Source: Sulfurospirillum halorespirans DSM 13726
GTDB taxonomy: Bacteria > Campylobacterota > Campylobacteria > Campylobacterales > Sulfurospirillaceae
Reading direction: 5' to 3'
NCBI RefSeq assembly: GCF_001723605.1
Contig: NZ_CP017111.1
Span: forward strand, 1,984,001-2,048,000
DNA: 64,000 bases
Position 1 is the first letter of the stretch; each line of letters starts with the position of its first letter. Positions 1 to 8,551 of the stretch are shown here, piece after piece. The position numbers and the translations under genes are program-made. The notes beneath the pieces were generated by a model. The model was not told where the DNA came from, ran no database searches, and saw only the letters and a program-made list of their open reading frames with translations.

Positions 1-2
1 GA

Positions 3-560
3 AATTATACGTTTACGGTTCGCTCCAAAAACGGCTCAATACGTCCGCAATTTGATCATTTTTACGATAAAGTGATGTATCCGATCTTGGCATTGTCGTT
101 TTACAATCTTATACCCAGTTGCCCTACATGTAATGCAAGCATAAAAGGACGCAAGCAATTTTCGCTTACGACGCATGTGCATCCTTACATTGAAGGTTTC
201 GATGATAAGGCACGTTTTGCTTTACATGTAAAGGACAGCTCGTTTTATTACGATGAACAAGGGTTTGATTTAAAACTGGGCTCAAACGATGCCAAAGCGC
301 AAAAAAACATCGAAGATTTTGCGTTGGAAGAGATTTATAAAAACCACAAAGACATCGTCTTAGAACTTATCCAAAAATCGGTTATGTACAATGAAAGCTA
401 CATCGAAGAGCTGATGCAAAACTACGAGGGAACACTCTTTAAAAATGAAGAAGATTTACTGCGTTTGATCTTTGGCGGTTACATCAGCGATGAAGACTTG
501 GGCAAGCGCCCTCTTTCCAAACTTACCAAAGACATTTTAGAGCAGTTGGAGATTATCTAA
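3..560 (+). CDS. HNH endonuclease-type protein, 5' end outside window
   Basis: The frame is open to the left window edge, so the true start lies upstream; the GTG at 72 is internal. The visible part carries an HNH-like core: Asp-His-Phe just before position 72, then YPILALSFYNLIPSC, CPTCN and a following Lys-Gly. This is the usual pattern of bacterial HNH proteins in which CxxC binds structural zinc next to the His-metal site. The rest is helical and charged and matches nothing I recognise. One full TTTACATGTAAA lies at 221-232 (read Leu-His-Val-Lys) and a one-off copy at 125 encodes the Cys-Asn of CPTCN. Another copy begins 3 nt after the stop. Proteins of this kind often sit beside AAA ATPases in defence loci, but that neighbour would be outside the window. 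Confidence 0.6.
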   Translation, partial: NYTFTVRSKNGSIRPQFDHFYDKVMYPILALSFYNLIPSCPTCNASIKGRKQFSLTTHVHPYIEGFDDKARFALHVKDSSFYYDEQGFDLKLGSNDAKAQKNIEDFALEEIYKNHKDIVLELIQKSVMYNESYIEELMQNYEGTLFKNEEDLLRLIFGGYISDEDLGKRPLSKLTKDILEQLEII

Positions 561-672
561 CTCTTTACATGTAAAGCATTTCACTTTCGCATGGTGAAAA
601 ATAAACCACTCTATCGTTATGTATTAATAAATACTACGATATACTCTCCTTAATTCTTTGAGGAGGTTTACG

Positions 673-870
673 ATGAGTGAGGTTTATTCTATATTTTTAT
701 CGGCTGTTTTTTCAAGTTTTCTTGTGACGATGTGTATTATTGCGGTTCTTGGCTCATTGTATTACCTGACGTTTAAGTGTTTTGCTTCGTATATCTCGTT
801 TGATAAAATCGCCCAAAAACGCGCTCAAAATTTGAAAAATGCCTCTGCTAAAGAGAATTCTATACTCTAA
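673..870 (+). CDS. small single-pass membrane protein, unknown function
   Basis: A 65-residue protein starting MSEVYSIF. I chose ATG 673 because a perfect AGGAGG sits at 661-666, six bases upstream; a longer frame from TTG 658 would bury that site. Residues about 6-36 are strongly hydrophobic and form one long membrane segment, followed by a basic, probably cytoplasmic tail rich in Lys, Ala and Asn. It stands alone between the HNH gene and mop. I do not recognise a family. The good ribosome-binding site argues that it is translated. Confidence 0.55.
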   Translation: MSEVYSIFLSAVFSSFLVTMCIIAVLGSLYYLTFKCFASYISFDKIAQKRAQNLKNASAKENSIL

Positions 871-889
871 AAAATACCACCGTTGCCAA

Positions 890-918
890 TTGACATTACA
901 TAACACTCTGTGAGATAA
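890..918 (+). promoter_or_regulatory. sigma-70 promoter for mop
   Basis: TTGACA at 890-895 and GATAAT at 913-918 are separated by exactly 17 bp. Transcription would start near 925, about 47 nt before the mop ATG. A clear -35 box stands out because other promoters in this window show only the -10. Confidence 0.65.
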
Positions 919-929
919 TTTTATTAACC

Positions 930-947
930 ATCAAGGTAAACCTTGAT
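930..947. promoter_or_regulatory. inverted repeat at the mop transcription start, candidate operator
   Basis: ATCAAGG-TAAA-CCTTGAT is a perfect 7-bp inverted repeat with a 4-nt spacer. It begins about 5 bp downstream of the predicted start site of mop. It could be a repressor operator or a short hairpin at the 5' end of the mRNA. It is not followed by a T-run, so a terminator is unlikely. The binding protein is unknown. Confidence 0.4.
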
Positions 948-971
948 AGATCAAACCCAAGGAAGTGTGTT

Positions 972-1397
972 ATGAAAATAAGTGCAAGAAATCAAATCGT
1001 TGGAAAAGTGTCTGAGATCAAAAATGGTCCTGTAAACAGTGAAGTTGTTGTTGCGACTGCAGGTGGCGATAAAATCGTTTCTGTCATTACCAATGGTGCG
1101 GTTGTATCACTTGGTTTAAAAGTTGGTTCTGAAGCGCTTTGTATCTTTAAAGCACAAAGTGTTCTTCTCGCAAAAGCGGACATCGCACTTGCGGTAAGTG
1201 CTCGCAATAAAATCAAAGGTACTATTTCTGAGATCAAAGATGGTGCCGTTAATTGTGAGGTTATTATCGCTACTGCTGGTGGTTTAACCGTAACAGCTAT
1301 CGTGACAGAAGATGCAAAAAAAGAGCTTTCCCTTGCAAAAGGCGACACTGTTTATGCCATCATCAAAGCTTCAAGCATTTTAGTAGGCGCAAACTAA
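972..1397 (+). CDS. mop: molybdopterin/molybdate-binding protein with two Mop domains
   Basis: A 141-residue protein made of two tandem Mop/TOBE-like repeats, about residues 2-68 and 74-140. Each opens with the signature SARN-x-I-x-G-x-[VI]-SEIK and later carries an E-V-x-x-ATAGG stretch. Such molbindins bind molybdate or tungstate oxyanions in the cytoplasm and act as a store or buffer; two domains per chain with higher oligomerisation is usual. The start has AAGGAA at 959-964. The gene is monocistronic behind a good promoter with an inverted repeat at its start site. Its presence fits an anaerobe with many molybdoenzymes. No mod transport genes are nearby. Confidence 0.85.
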   Translation: MKISARNQIVGKVSEIKNGPVNSEVVVATAGGDKIVSVITNGAVVSLGLKVGSEALCIFKAQSVLLAKADIALAVSARNKIKGTISEIKDGAVNCEVIIATAGGLTVTAIVTEDAKKELSLAKGDTVYAIIKASSILVGAN

Positions 1398-1411
1398 GCC
1401 TTACATGTAAA

Positions 1412-1981
1412 CTATTTTTCGTAGGTTTTAAAGTACCACATCAGCGCGAACATCAAGCCTGATGTGGTCGCGATGCTCTCATCAAACATAAATTCAACGG
1501 TCTCTTCACGTTTGAGGTAGATCACTTCGATGTTTTCATTTTCGATGCCACCACCTTCATTGACCTTCATCGTATCATCCAAAATAGCGTAGTACAGCGT
1601 TTGTCTCCCACCTGCAAAGCCAACGGCGGTGTAAAAAGAGGAAATTTTTTGAAGTTTGTCAAGCGGCACATCATACCCTGTCTCTTCCAAGACCTCTTCT
1701 TTGGCGATTTCGATGAGGCTTTTGTCTTTATCGACGATGCCCGCACACAATTCAAATGTAAAACCGTCATGGTTTTTAACATAGATGGAAGGGCGAAACT
1801 GCTTGACAAAGACAAACGAGTCTAAATCTTTGTGGTAGAGCAAAATGGCGACGCTGTTGTGTGTATCGACGATGTCCCAACGCTTTTCAACGCTGTTGTG
1901 CAAATAGTACATACTTTTAGGTTTGATGTAGTCTGAATGCACGCACTCCTCGATTTTAAGCACCTCAATCGTATGTTTCAT
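1412..1981 (-). CDS. Nudix hydrolase, NUDT14/UDP-sugar diphosphatase-like
   Basis: A 189-residue Nudix protein. The Nudix box lies near residues 81-103 and ends EEVLEETGY, giving the catalytic Glu residues that hold Mg. The usual Glu seven residues before the REUxEE block is Lys, and the Arg of that block is Glu. I recall similar departures in the NUDT14 UDP-glucose pyrophosphatase group, which also shares the N-terminal pattern DTHNSVAILLY and FVKQFRPS. Likely work is hydrolysis of a nucleoside diphosphate sugar or ADP-ribose type substrate. It follows corA with a 4-nt gap, so the two are probably co-transcribed. The TAG stop is followed after one base by the TTACATGTAA palindrome. Confidence 0.75.
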   Translation of the reverse strand: MKHTIEVLKIEECVHSDYIKPKSMYYLHNSVEKRWDIVDTHNSVAILLYHKDLDSFVFVKQFRPSIYVKNHDGFTFELCAGIVDKDKSLIEIAKEEVLEETGYDVPLDKLQKISSFYTAVGFAGGRQTLYYAILDDTMKVNEGGGIENENIEVIYLKREETVEFMFDESIATTSGLMFALMWYFKTYEK

Positions 1982-1985
1982 ACGC

Positions 1986-2948
1986 TTAAATCCACCCTTT
2001 TTTCTTGAAAATCACAATCGGGGTAATCGCAGAAAGCACCATCAGAACAAGCGAAAACGCATACCCAAACTGCCAATCAAGCTCAGGCAAAATCTTAAAG
2101 TTCATACCGTAAATGCTCGCGATAAGCGTTGGTGGAAGGAAAATAACGTTCATAATCGTAAAGATTTTGATGACCTTATTTTGCTCAATGTTCAAAACGC
2201 CCACGAAGATGTTTTGTAAGTAATCCAGACGCTCAAAGTTAAACTCGGTGTAATCAATCAACGACTTAATATCTTTAAGCATGATGACAATATCGGCACG
2301 AAGGGAGCTGTCATCGTATTTGTTCGATTTGATAAATGAGGTTAAAATGCGCTGTTTATCCATCAAGTTTTCACGGATATTCATGTTCAGATCTTCAAAT
2401 GAGGAGATTTTTTCCAACATCTCTTCATCATCATTCGTGTAGTCGGTAAAAACGTGTTTGCGAAGACGTGTGATGTCTTTGGAAAGCTTTTCGATGATGT
2501 CCGCATCCGCGTCGATTCTGATGTCTAAAAGCTGTGAAAAGATGTAGTAACCGTTTTTAAATTCACGAGGAGCATAGTAAAAACGCTTACTAAATTCTTC
2601 AAAGGTTTTGAGCTCTTTGTACCGAATGGAGATGAGAAGATTGCCTTGGAGAATGAACGAAACCGTTTCGTTGTGCGCACTCTCTTCGGTGGCGATCAAG
2701 AAGAAACTGTTGATCTCAATCTTTTTGTCCTCTTCCCAGTAACGCGAACTGATCTCGATCTCTTCTGACTCTTGTTTCGTTGGAAAATCGATACCAAATA
2801 TCTTCTCGACAAACACGATCTCTTCACTGGTTGGCAATAACATATCAAGCCATACGACTTTGCTCTTTTTATCCTCGTTATCATCAAATTCGCTCAAATC
2901 TGTGATCACTTCAAGCTTATTACTATTTCTAAAAAAACATCGTATCAT
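1986..2948 (-). CDS. corA: CorA-family magnesium/cobalt channel
   Basis: A 320-residue CorA homologue of normal length. The signature YGMNF is near residue 280, at the end of the first of two C-terminal membrane helices; the second ends in a short basic cytoplasmic tail (FKKKGWI). The long acidic, helical N-terminal part forms the cytoplasmic funnel that senses Mg in this family. Homopentamers carry Mg2+ (and Co2+/Ni2+) across the inner membrane. It leads a two-gene unit with the Nudix hydrolase. Confidence 0.92.
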   Translation of the reverse strand: MIRCFFRNSNKLEVITDLSEFDDNEDKKSKVVWLDMLLPTSEEIVFVEKIFGIDFPTKQESEEIEISSRYWEEDKKIEINSFFLIATEESAHNETVSFILQGNLLISIRYKELKTFEEFSKRFYYAPREFKNGYYIFSQLLDIRIDADADIIEKLSKDITRLRKHVFTDYTNDDEEMLEKISSFEDLNMNIRENLMDKQRILTSFIKSNKYDDSSLRADIVIMLKDIKSLIDYTEFNFERLDYLQNIFVGVLNIEQNKVIKIFTIMNVIFLPPTLIASIYGMNFKILPELDWQFGYAFSLVLMVLSAITPIVIFKKKGWI

Positions 2949-3009
2949 GGCACACTCTTTTTCTTTTTATTCTATCGCAAAACGGTTGCATATTGTTTAC
3001 ATGTAAAGA

Positions 3010-4182
3010 CTAACTCTGTTTTTGTTCAAAAGGATAAGAAAGGTTAAAATTTTCCTCTTTATAAACAGGTTCATTGCTCTCTTGGGCACTCTCAACTTTT
3101 TTTCTTAGCGCATCAGTATAGTTTATAAAGGCTTTAAGTTCATTACCACCCAGCGCACTTTTCGCGATTTTAACGACACTTGCAGGATTAATAGCCACAT
3201 TACTGCGGTACAAACCAAAATGCAAATGCGGTCCACTGCTAAGCCCCGTGTTACCGACATACGCGATGACCTGACCTTGTTTGACTTTTTGACCACTGCG
3301 TATCCCTTTGGCAAAGCCATTAAGATGCGCATAGAGTGTTTTGTAACTGCTGTCATGGCTCACTTCGATCGTATTGCCATAGCCACCTTTTTGACCGACA
3401 AACAAGACTCTGCCACTTCCAGCTGACTTCACAGGTGTTCCAACGCTTGCCGCGTAGTCGATGCCTAAGTGCGCACGGTATTTTTGCAAAATTGGATGCC
3501 ATCGTTTTTGGGTAAAAACAGAGGAGACACGCGTGTAATTCACAGGATTTGAAAGTAAGAAACTATCGAGTTCTTGACCCTTGGGATCGTAATAGTTCTC
3601 TTTATAAAAGAAGATGTAATTTTTTTTCTTTGCTGTCTCAACCATCGAAACGTCGATTTTGATGGAACCAAAAAGCTTTCCAAGGCGCCTTTTTTGTTGA
3701 TACAAAAGTACGAGTTTATCGCCTTTTTGGAGGTTTCGAAGGTTCACTTCGCCACGAAAGGTTTGGGCAAATTCATTGGCAAGACCGTAACTGCTCGTGG
3801 CATTGAGAATATCCACATACGGTGAGTTTTGAATCTCTATCGCTAAAGAGCGTTTCTCTTCTTGCAAAAGGATGGGGGTAATTTCCATGATAAATTTGTC
3901 ATCTATTGTCTTAATGTGCATTTGAAGCTCTTCCCCGATGGGAATTAAAACTTGCTCTAAGGCATTGTTTTCACTTTTGAGAACCTGATATTTTACGCCT
4001 GCTACAATCTCAGCTGCTAACTCTTGTTCTTCTTTATCGAGGGTATAATAAATGGAGGATGGAAGATGGTTTTTCTCTAAAAAGGTTAGAAAGGTTTCGC
4101 CCTTTGGCCACTTCAACTCTTCGACGTATGAAGCAGCTGCAAACGATACAAAAAGAGATAAAAAGATAATGAATTTTGCCAT
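3010..4182 (-). CDS. csd3: M23 peptidoglycan endopeptidase, Csd3/Pgp3-like
   Basis: About 390 residues with an N-terminal signal peptide ending near SFAAA. The C-terminal LytM/M23 domain shows HLGIDYAA, with the zinc His and Asp, a middle TLYAHLNGF and the HLHFGLYR motif. The long N-terminal part matches the layout of H. pylori Csd3/HdpA and C. jejuni Pgp3, which trim peptidoglycan cross-links and set helical cell shape; their N-terminal domains block the active site. I start at ATG 4182 (MAKF) because AGGAGG lies 5 nt upstream; an in-frame GTG two codons earlier is too close to it. The next genes, pgbA-like and glcD, are the same neighbours as in Helicobacter. Confidence 0.85.
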   Translation of the reverse strand: MAKFIIFLSLFVSFAAASYVEELKWPKGETFLTFLEKNHLPSSIYYTLDKEEQELAAEIVAGVKYQVLKSENNALEQVLIPIGEELQMHIKTIDDKFIMEITPILLQEEKRSLAIEIQNSPYVDILNATSSYGLANEFAQTFRGEVNLRNLQKGDKLVLLYQQKRRLGKLFGSIKIDVSMVETAKKKNYIFFYKENYYDPKGQELDSFLLSNPVNYTRVSSVFTQKRWHPILQKYRAHLGIDYAASVGTPVKSAGSGRVLFVGQKGGYGNTIEVSHDSSYKTLYAHLNGFAKGIRSGQKVKQGQVIAYVGNTGLSSGPHLHFGLYRSNVAINPASVVKIAKSALGGNELKAFINYTDALRKKVESAQESNEPVYKEENFNLSYPFEQKQS

Positions 4183-4283
4183 TTGCACCTCCTAGTTCTT
4201 TTTCGATTTTAGCGGAACAAATCTTACAAAATGCCTAAAAGACACTCTTTAGATAAAAATAAGTTTTTTTAAAACAGTTATAG

Positions 4284-4289
4284 TATAAT
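4284..4289 (+). promoter_or_regulatory. -10 box upstream of the pgbA-glcD-yihY unit
   Basis: TATAAT in the context TAGTATAATC, about 50 nt before the TTG start at 4340. An A/T-rich run with seven T lies upstream and there is no clear -35. This is typical of Campylobacterota sigma-70 promoters. Confidence 0.5.
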
Positions 4290-4339
4290 CTCTCTCAATA
4301 AAATAAAAGGGCTATCATATACCCTTCAAGGAGTTCCCG

Positions 4340-5149
4340 TTGAACAAGCTATTTTTGGTTATGTGTCTGTTTTTGTTTGCCTCATTTGCAGAGGCTCAAT
4401 CTTTTTTTAAAGAGTTCAAAACAACCGTTTTAGAGTCAAATGAAAAACAAATTGTGATCCCTGATTCACCAGAGTTTGTGCTCGGAGCAAGCGGCGTTGT
4501 CAGCCATAAATTTGATGCAACACATACAACCATTATCGCACGCGTTGATGTTATCAGTAAAGATGGTATCAAAGCGGTTTTAAATGTTGAAAAGTTTGAG
4601 ATGCTTGCCCAAGGCGCATTCCCAGATTCAGGTGTTAAACCTGCCGTTGGCGATGAAGTCATCATTAACTACCTTTACGATCGTGCACTGATTATCGTGC
4701 CAAACCAAAGTGTTTACAACGAAGTCACTAAAAATTTCAACACGATTACATGGATTCATCCTGACATCGTTGCAGCCTATTTAGCGAAACTCTACCGTCC
4801 AAATCCCGATAAAAAAATCTTCCAACAAGCATGCTACCAAAATGCGGCATCGATCATCTTCTTTGGCATTGAGAACAAAGGTTTCTTTGTGGATTGCCAT
4901 AACTTCCGCATTATTCAAAGTATCGATGTTAAGAGCAGTGGCGAGACAATGCTTCCATTTTATTCACGCATCAATAAACAGATTGACTCTTCATGGTTTA
5001 ACTGGGACAGTGGAACGATTGCCGAATACAACAACTATTATGCCTATCTTTTAGGTCAAACCAATACCCTTAAAGGTGCTGGAATAGACGGCATTATCCT
5101 AAAATTACCTTTTGACATCGTAGAGAGAAAAGATACCCTATGGAAATAA
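4340..5149 (+). CDS. PgbA N-terminal-domain-like secreted protein
   Basis: A 269-residue protein with a clear signal peptide (hydrophobic core LFLVMCLFLFASFAEA, cleavage near residue 19). The start is TTG with AAGGAG at 4328-4333, six bases upstream. The mature part resembles the conserved N-terminal region of the H. pylori surface protein PgbA. That gene sits between csd3 and glcD there, exactly as here. It lacks the Lys/Glu-rich C-terminal extension that gives PgbA its plasminogen binding, so that function should not be assumed. The last codons overlap glcD by 10 nt, indicating translational coupling. Confidence 0.6.
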   Translation: MNKLFLVMCLFLFASFAEAQSFFKEFKTTVLESNEKQIVIPDSPEFVLGASGVVSHKFDATHTTIIARVDVISKDGIKAVLNVEKFEMLAQGAFPDSGVKPAVGDEVIINYLYDRALIIVPNQSVYNEVTKNFNTITWIHPDIVAAYLAKLYRPNPDKKIFQQACYQNAASIIFFGIENKGFFVDCHNFRIIQSIDVKSSGETMLPFYSRINKQIDSSWFNWDSGTIAEYNNYYAYLLGQTNTLKGAGIDGIILKLPFDIVERKDTLWK

Positions 5150-6519
5150 AACATATTGCCTATTTTAAAAATCTTATTGGCGCTGAAAATGTCTATGATG
5201 ACAAAGCGCATTTGATCGCGTATTGCTACGATGCAACCCGCGCACGTTACGAACCCGATGCTGTTTTGTTTCCAAGAGATGAGAGCGATGTCAGTGAGAT
5301 TTTAAAGTATTGCAATGAACACCGCATTATCATCACGCCTCGTGGAGCAGGAAGTGGCTTCACAGGAGGTGCTTTGCCTGCAAACGGTGGCATCATCCTA
5401 GCGTTTGAAAAACACATGAACAAAATCCTTGAGATCGACATGGAAAACATGGTCGCTGTGGTACAACCTGGCGTCATCAACATGGCATTGCAACGAGCTG
5501 TTGAGGCACGAGGACTTTTTTATCCGCCCGATCCTGCAAGTGAAGAGTACTCAACGATTGGCGGCAATGTCAGCGAAAATGCAGGCGGTATGCGTGCGGC
5601 AAAGTATGGCATCACGAAAGATTACGTCATGGCATTACGTGCTGTTCTTCCAAATGGTGAGATCATCCGTGCTGGAAAACGTACCATTAAAGATGTCGCT
5701 GGTTATAACATCGCTGGTATTATTATCGCCAGTGAGGGAACGCTTGCATGTATTACTGAAATTACGTTAAAACTGATTGCAAAACCTAAAATGGCGCAAA
5801 CCGCTATGGGTGTTTTCCCCAGTGTTGAAGCAGCGATGAACGCCGTGTACAAGACAATGGCGGCAGGCGTTACACCTGTTGCGATGGAATTTTTAGACAA
5901 TCTTTCGATTAACGCGGTTGAGAAGAAGTTCAACAAAGGCTTACCCAAAGATGCTGGGGCGATTCTCATCACCGATGTCGATGGCAATTCACAAGAAGAG
6001 CTCACCCAACAACTTGACATCATCGAAGAGGCGTTTTTAGAGAATGGTTGCAGTGGATTTAAAAGAGCTACAAGCCCTGAAGAGTCTAAAAATCTTTGGT
6101 TTGCAAGACGTAATGCCAGTCAGTCTATTACCATTTACGGCAGTAAAAAACTTAACGAAGACATTACCGTTCCTCGCAGTAAACTGCCTGCCCTTCTTAA
6201 AGCCATTGGTGAAATTGCGCAAAAATACAACGTCACCGTACCGTGTTTTGGGCATACGGGTGATGGCAATGTTCACACCAACGTCATGGTCGATGGCAGT
6301 GATCCTAAACAGCTTGAGATCGGGCATCACGCGATCGAAGAGATCTTTAAAGCAACCGTAGCCTTGGGTGGCACTCTCAGTGGAGAACACGGCATCGGGC
6401 TGAGTAAAGCACCGTTTATGCACCTCGCCTTTAGTGAAGGCGAAATGGAGCTTTTCCGCTCCGTTAAAAAAGCGTTTGATCCAAATAATATTTTGAATCC
6501 TGCCAAAATGGGACTCTGA
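5140..6519 (+). CDS. glcD: FAD-linked glycolate/D-lactate dehydrogenase subunit
   Basis: A 459-residue flavoprotein of the GlcD/D-LDH type. The N-terminal FAD_binding_4 domain shows ITPRGAGSGFTGGALP near residue 66 and YSTIGGNVSENAGGMR near residue 133. The C-terminal FAD-oxidase domain carries CFGHTGDGNVHTN and the end signature SGEHGIG. It oxidises glycolate or D-lactate to the keto acid and passes electrons to the quinone pool or a partner iron-sulfur subunit. No glcE or glcF is next to it. It overlaps the pgbA-like gene and is followed by yihY after one base. Confidence 0.9.
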   Translation: MEIKHIAYFKNLIGAENVYDDKAHLIAYCYDATRARYEPDAVLFPRDESDVSEILKYCNEHRIIITPRGAGSGFTGGALPANGGIILAFEKHMNKILEIDMENMVAVVQPGVINMALQRAVEARGLFYPPDPASEEYSTIGGNVSENAGGMRAAKYGITKDYVMALRAVLPNGEIIRAGKRTIKDVAGYNIAGIIIASEGTLACITEITLKLIAKPKMAQTAMGVFPSVEAAMNAVYKTMAAGVTPVAMEFLDNLSINAVEKKFNKGLPKDAGAILITDVDGNSQEELTQQLDIIEEAFLENGCSGFKRATSPEESKNLWFARRNASQSITIYGSKKLNEDITVPRSKLPALLKAIGEIAQKYNVTVPCFGHTGDGNVHTNVMVDGSDPKQLEIGHHAIEEIFKATVALGGTLSGEHGIGLSKAPFMHLAFSEGEMELFRSVKKAFDPNNILNPAKMGL

Positions 6520-6520
6520 T

Positions 6521-7324
6521 GTGTTAAACACTAAAAATAGTGTAGAATTTTTCAAAAAACTCAGAGACGTAGAGCTTGCGCACTACGCCTCTTCTTTGAG
6601 TTTTCACACTATTTTAGCGTTGATTCCTATTCTGCTCATTACTTTTAGCATTTTTACCAAAATGCCTCTTTTCTCGGTTTATTATGAAAAACTTCAAGGT
6701 TTTATTTTTAGCTCACTTATTCCCACACAACAAGACATTATGATTGGCTATTTGCATGATTTTATGGAGAATACTGGCAATATGGGCGTTGTAGGCGTTA
6801 TTTTTGTGCTGTATATCTCTATTATGTTCTTCTTGGATTATGAAAAAATCGTGAGCAAAATCTTCGAGATTCCTTCCCGTAGTTTTTGGGAAGCGCTTTC
6901 AACCTACTGGACGATGGTTACACTCATGCCTCTTGGGCTCATCATCTTTTTTTACAGCTCTGCCGTGGTGCAAGAATTTTTAGATCAAAGTGATGTCACA
7001 AGTTCCATTAATTTGGTCCGTTTTTCGCCCTATTTGATTGTCTGGCTTTTGTATCTTATTATGTATTCCATTTCTGCTAAAACCAAAATCCACCTCAAAA
7101 GTGCCCTGCTCTCCTCCTTTGTCGCCTCACTTTTTTGGTATGTCTCTAAAATTCTTTTTGTCTATTATGTAAGCTATAACAAAACCTATTTGAGCATTTA
7201 CGGCTCGTTTAGCATTCTGCTTTTCTTCTTCCTCTGGATCTATTTTTCATGGTTTATTTATCTTTATGGTCTGAAATTTTGCTTTTTATTGAATGAAAAA
7301 GAGAGCGAAAAAAGCAAAGCCTAA
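6521..7324 (+). CDS. YihY/BrkB-family inner membrane protein
   Basis: A 267-residue integral membrane protein with about six hydrophobic segments. It has the family opening LAHYASSLSFHTILALIPILL. The last segment ends FIYLYGLKFCFLL. The start is GTG one base after the glcD stop. The family was once named ribonuclease BN (rbn) by mistake and its true role is unknown; some members have been proposed as transporters. The 3' end overlaps comEC on the other strand by 39 nt, so the two transcripts converge without an intergenic terminator. Confidence 0.85.
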   Translation: MLNTKNSVEFFKKLRDVELAHYASSLSFHTILALIPILLITFSIFTKMPLFSVYYEKLQGFIFSSLIPTQQDIMIGYLHDFMENTGNMGVVGVIFVLYISIMFFLDYEKIVSKIFEIPSRSFWEALSTYWTMVTLMPLGLIIFFYSSAVVQEFLDQSDVTSSINLVRFSPYLIVWLLYLIMYSISAKTKIHLKSALLSSFVASLFWYVSKILFVYYVSYNKTYLSIYGSFSILLFFFLWIYFSWFIYLYGLKFCFLLNEKESEKSKA

Positions 7325-8548
7325 ACAGGCATAAAGCGCAAACTTAAAGCGTATCGCGACAAGCGAAACGCCTACATACAGACCCAAAACCCACCACGGA
7401 AAGCTCAACAAATAACTCTGCGTTTTTACATGTAAGAATTCCAGTAAATAGCCATCTAAAATGCCTCCCAAATTCAGTACATGTAAAAGCACGCCAAGCG
7501 GATAAAAGACGATAAACACGAGGCTTGAAAGCGGTGAGGTGAGCTGTAAAAATGTGAAAACAGGAAAAAATGTATGAACGATGGGAACCATTAAGAGAAA
7601 TACACCTAAGTCGATGATGGCAAGTAAGACCCAGCGATTCAGGCTTGCAAAATGGTGCAGAAAGAGAAAGAGATAAAAGACTCCCGCCACCGAAAACCAA
7701 AACGAGAGCGAAAAAACAAGGCTAGGGAAAAGCGCTAAAAGCCCTAATGTTGTGAGTCCTAGCATCTCAAAAGAGAGCACTTTAATCCCCCTAGAATAGA
7801 TAAAAAATCCTAAAACACTCATCGCAAAGGCACGCAAAAAAGAGGGCACAAAATCGATCACGACCATATAGATAAACAAAACAACCAGCACCACCATGGT
7901 TAAATCCGCTGTGGCATTTCGGTACGGAAAATAACGACTTTGAAAAAACTGATACAGCGGTTTGAGGAAGAAAAAAAGCAGAAATGAGATGACGCCCACG
8001 TTGTAACCGCTAATCGCGATCAGATGTGAAATGCCCCATTTTTGAACCTCGTCACGAAGCTCTTTGGAGATGGGCGTTGCAAACAGAAGCGTTTTGTAAA
8101 GCTCGGCTATCTTTTCACTTTCATGTTGCTCTTCGACGAAGCGATAAAGGGGCTTGACATCCAACGGTGGGTCATCTTCGTAGATTTCATACAAGGTAAG
8201 TGATGGAGCAAAAAAGCCTTTGAGGTAGTCGTAAAACGTGACTTTATCCACTTTGAGTTTCACTTTCACGCGGGTTTTAATGCTCATAGTGACAACACGC
8301 CACGAGACGGTGTAAACTTCCGCGCCACTGCCATCTAATTTGAGCTTGAAAACATCGTATGTGCGCCCTTTTTCATTGGTTTTCGTGTAGTGGTTGAGTA
8401 CGGTTGCTGTGTTTACATGTAAAGATTCCCGCGTCAATTCTTTGAAGTGGTAAAATTCTATGGCAAGGGAGATACACGCAACACAAAGCACCACGGAGAG
8501 TGTCAGAAAAAATTCCTTTTTGCTGACAAAGAGTGGTACGCTGAGCAT
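7286..8548 (-). CDS. comEC: ComEC/Rec2-type competence membrane channel
   Basis: A 420-residue polytopic membrane protein. The Competence domain signature HLIAISGYNVGVI is near residue 170, followed by a run of six or more hydrophobic helices. It ends after the membrane domain and has no C-terminal metallo-beta-lactamase part, the short form usual in Campylobacterota. ComEC carries single-stranded DNA across the inner membrane during natural transformation. It lies 3 nt downstream of dnaB. It contains two TTACATGTAA palindromes (7426, 8412) and a one-off copy (7478). Confidence 0.85.
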   Translation of the reverse strand: MLSVPLFVSKKEFFLTLSVVLCVACISLAIEFYHFKELTRESLHVNTATVLNHYTKTNEKGRTYDVFKLKLDGSGAEVYTVSWRVVTMSIKTRVKVKLKVDKVTFYDYLKGFFAPSLTLYEIYEDDPPLDVKPLYRFVEEQHESEKIAELYKTLLFATPISKELRDEVQKWGISHLIAISGYNVGVISFLLFFFLKPLYQFFQSRYFPYRNATADLTMVVLVVLFIYMVVIDFVPSFLRAFAMSVLGFFIYSRGIKVLSFEMLGLTTLGLLALFPSLVFSLSFWFSVAGVFYLFLFLHHFASLNRWVLLAIIDLGVFLLMVPIVHTFFPVFTFLQLTSPLSSLVFIVFYPLGVLLHVLNLGGILDGYLLEFLHVKTQSYLLSFPWWVLGLYVGVSLVAIRFKFALYACLGFAFFALFFIQ

Positions 8549-8551
8549 TGG

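Noticed and set aside
992-1348. 118-codon open frame antisense to mop, with internal repetition
   Set aside because: The repetition only reflects the two Mop domains on the coding strand.
6037-6555. 172-codon open frame antisense to glcD
   Set aside because: Lies wholly opposite conserved GlcD codons; no start signal and no family resemblance.
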